A stretch of DNA of 64,000 nt. It comes from Rhynchopus sp. YZ270_cl-10. Taxonomy: Eukaryota > Euglenozoa > Diplonemea > Diplonemida > Diplonemidae. Each line of letters begins with the position of its first letter. Within the stretch, counting starts at the first letter, position 1. The stretch spans positions 124,001 to 188,000 of the forward strand of contig OZ037871.1 in the NCBI GenBank assembly GCA_964035575.1, read 5' to 3'. Position numbers and translations under genes: made by a program. The notes beneath the pieces were generated by a model. The model saw only the letters and a program-made list of their open reading frames with translations. It was not told the origin of the DNA and did not search any database. This document shows positions 62,423 through 64,000 of the stretch, piece after piece.

Positions 62423-63826
62423 CAGTGTGACACAGAATTAATGGCCGATGAAGACATTTTATAAAAAAACGGCAAATTTTGACAAGGACATATTCAAAAC
62501 ACCCCCAAAACATAAAATATTTACGCCCAGGAACACAATAAAAGCAAAAATATAATGGTTAAGGGTAAAGTGAACACTGAGGCCACGAGGGAAGGGTTGC
62601 GCCTACAGGCAGCGTCGCTAGTCGTTGTTGGCGGTAAGAGCCATGATGAGGTGGCGGAGTTGCTGAACGTTGCGAAGAGGAGTTTGGGTAGGTGGGTGAA
62701 GGAGTACCGCGCTGGAGAGCGGAATTTTTCGGACAAGCCAGGGAGGGGACGCAAGAGATCGGCCACCACCGACACCGTTAAGAATAGGGTGGTTAGACAC
62801 ATGCGGGGCAAGCGGTTTCAGTCTTGCAGGAAAGTAGCGTCGCGACTACAGATTTCGAGGGAGAGTGTCCGCAGGTGCCTGAAGGAGAAGGGGCTGAAGC
62901 CCGTTCAAACGAAGAGCAAACCAAAGCTCTCGGAAAAGAACATCACTGCCCGGATAGAGTTTGCTGAAACGCATCGAAACACCGACTGGTCAAAGGTGAT
63001 GTTCACCGATGAAAAAGACTTTTGGCTTTTTTCTCGGGTGAGCAAGAAGAACGATGTTGTCTGGGTTGCAGATGGTGATGAGCCGCCCCCAACCGTTGAT
63101 AAGGTCAGGGCTACGCAGAAGGTTCACGTCTGGGGAGGAATCACCACCAGAGGTAAGACGAAGCTCTATTTCTATGACGGTGCTCTCAATGCAGAGAAGT
63201 ACCGTACGCTCGTCTTACAGAAAGCGCTCAAAGAAATAAAAGAACTCCTGCCTGACAGTAGCTACACGTTTCAGCAGGATGGGGCACCCTGCCACACTGC
63301 GAACGTTACTCAAGCATTCCTCTCCTCCCAACCTTTCTCGTTCCTCCCTAAAGCTGACTGGCCAGGCAACTCCCCTGATCTCAATCCTATTGAGAACCTG
63401 TGGGCCAAGCTGCAGACTGCAGTCAACGAACGGGAGCCCAAAGACGTGTCAGCACTTAAACGTGCCATCAACAAGGAATGGTCCAAGATGGACAATAGCT
63501 TCGTTGCACGCTACATCATGTCAATGCCACGACGCCTAGACGCAGTTCGCAATTCCAACGGAATGCACACAAAATACTAATGCATGCTCTATTTATTTTT
63601 GTGCACCCACTCGTTTGTACTGCTACACTGTATTTTTTTTTTTTACACATACACCCTTTTTTACCAAAAAGGGATATTTCCATGTTAATATTTTCCCCAC
63701 ACACACACTTTTCATACACGGCCAGTTGAAAATGCAATGAAATGAGTCAAATTTTGCCTATTTTTTAGAATAATATAACAATTTTTACAAAATGTCGTCA
63801 TCGGCCATTAATTCTGTGTCACACTG
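62423..63826 (+). mobile_element. Tc1/mariner-superfamily transposon, complete
   Basis: Terminal inverted repeats of 38 bp (62423-62460 and 63826-63789) begin CAGTGTGACACAGAATTAAT and differ at one position. TA dinucleotides at 62421-62422 and 63827-63828 are the expected target duplication. The 1404-bp element encloses a single intact transposase gene. The near-perfect ends and open frame indicate recent insertion. Confidence 0.92.
62555..63580 (+). CDS. Tc1/mariner-type transposase, DD37E, 341 residues
   Basis: The N-terminal part (about 10-110) holds two helix-turn-helix motifs (DEVAELLNVAKRSLGRWVKE; CRKVASRLQISRESVRRCLK) separated by a GRGRKRS linker of the GRPR type. The catalytic part has MFTDEKDFWLF (first Asp), YTFQQDGAPCHTA (second Asp) and SPDLNPIENLWAKL (Glu). 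I count 37 residues between the second Asp and the Glu, giving DD37E spacing rather than the DD34E of Tc1. The enzyme would excise and reinsert the element at TA sites. The full length and intact triad suggest it could be functional. Plus orientation is opposite to the host genes. Confidence 0.92.
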   Translation: MVKGKVNTEATREGLRLQAASLVVVGGKSHDEVAELLNVAKRSLGRWVKEYRAGERNFSDKPGRGRKRSATTDTVKNRVVRHMRGKRFQSCRKVASRLQISRESVRRCLKEKGLKPVQTKSKPKLSEKNITARIEFAETHRNTDWSKVMFTDEKDFWLFSRVSKKNDVVWVADGDEPPPTVDKVRATQKVHVWGGITTRGKTKLYFYDGALNAEKYRTLVLQKALKEIKELLPDSSYTFQQDGAPCHTANVTQAFLSSQPFSFLPKADWPGNSPDLNPIENLWAKLQTAVNEREPKDVSALKRAINKEWSKMDNSFVARYIMSMPRRLDAVRNSNGMHTKY

Positions 63827-63828
63827 TA

Positions 63829-64000
63829 TATAAAGTTGTCTTGGCAAGAGAACACAAGTCTCGAGTGCTTCATCACCTAGGGGGGTAAACATAGAACGCT
63901 GAACGAGACTCGGAACACGTCTTTTGAATCATATTCAAAGGGTCGCAAGGTGCCGATTGTGTCTCGTATTCTGCATCAATCACATGTCACGTTCCATCAG
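63829..64000. other. Short spacer at the window end
   Basis: It contains a diverged family A fragment (about 63850-63880, ACAAGTCTCGAGTGCTTCATCACC). Nothing else recognised. Confidence 0.5.

Overview
The window looks like nuclear DNA of a free-living protist. The host genes are compact, GC-rich and mostly intron-poor, and they sit in long AT-rich spacers full of A/T, C and G homopolymer runs and small repeats. All eleven well-supported host genes lie on the minus strand, like a directional gene cluster. Several start codons follow a polypyrimidine tract and an AG dinucleotide within a few tens of bases (clearest at 44235, 37107, 8209 and 31257), as expected for spliced-leader trans-splicing acceptors. 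Three genes also carry short cis introns with GTATG donors and AG acceptors. One-strand gene order, probable trans-splicing and cis introns together suggest Euglenozoa, most likely a diplonemid. This is inference: no spliced-leader gene, rRNA or mitochondrial marker is visible.

Layout, left to right. 1-5.4 kb: spacer with small palindromic elements and two weak coding remnants. 5.4-15.3 kb: two paralogous three-exon Cache receptors whose class III cyclase-like domain lacks a metal-binding Asp. 15.6-17.9 kb: SPRY-like protein. 18.6-24.1 kb: two nearly identical copies of a probable nuclear beta-propeller protein. 24.8-26.4 kb: WD-like protein with an N-terminal lipidation motif. 30.2-31.2 kb: PQ-loop transporter. 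35.1-37.1 kb: secreted GH55-type beta-1,3-glucanase. 43.1-44.2 and 56.5-57.4 kb: two type I membrane glycoproteins with a similar plan. 48-55.6 kb: a repeat nest holding an almost complete hAT transposon. 58.1-59.7 kb: metacaspase homologue whose catalytic Cys is Gly. 62.4-63.8 kb: an intact-looking Tc1/mariner-type transposon with DD37E spacing.

The genes do not form one pathway. Common themes are cell-surface sensing and secretion (Cache receptors, membrane glycoproteins, glucanase, PQ-loop transporter) and enzyme folds that have lost catalytic residues (both cyclase-like receptors and the metacaspase).

The most unusual content is in the spacers. Several families of 30-120 bp elements recur dozens of times. 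The largest is a hairpin whose seven-base loop (CTCTCGT) is conserved while the stem sequence changes on both sides. Nearly all copies have the same orientation, antisense to the host genes. Other families include a bipartite hairpin element, a three-hairpin element, tRNA-like elements with an A-box, and several families of miniature inverted-repeat elements.
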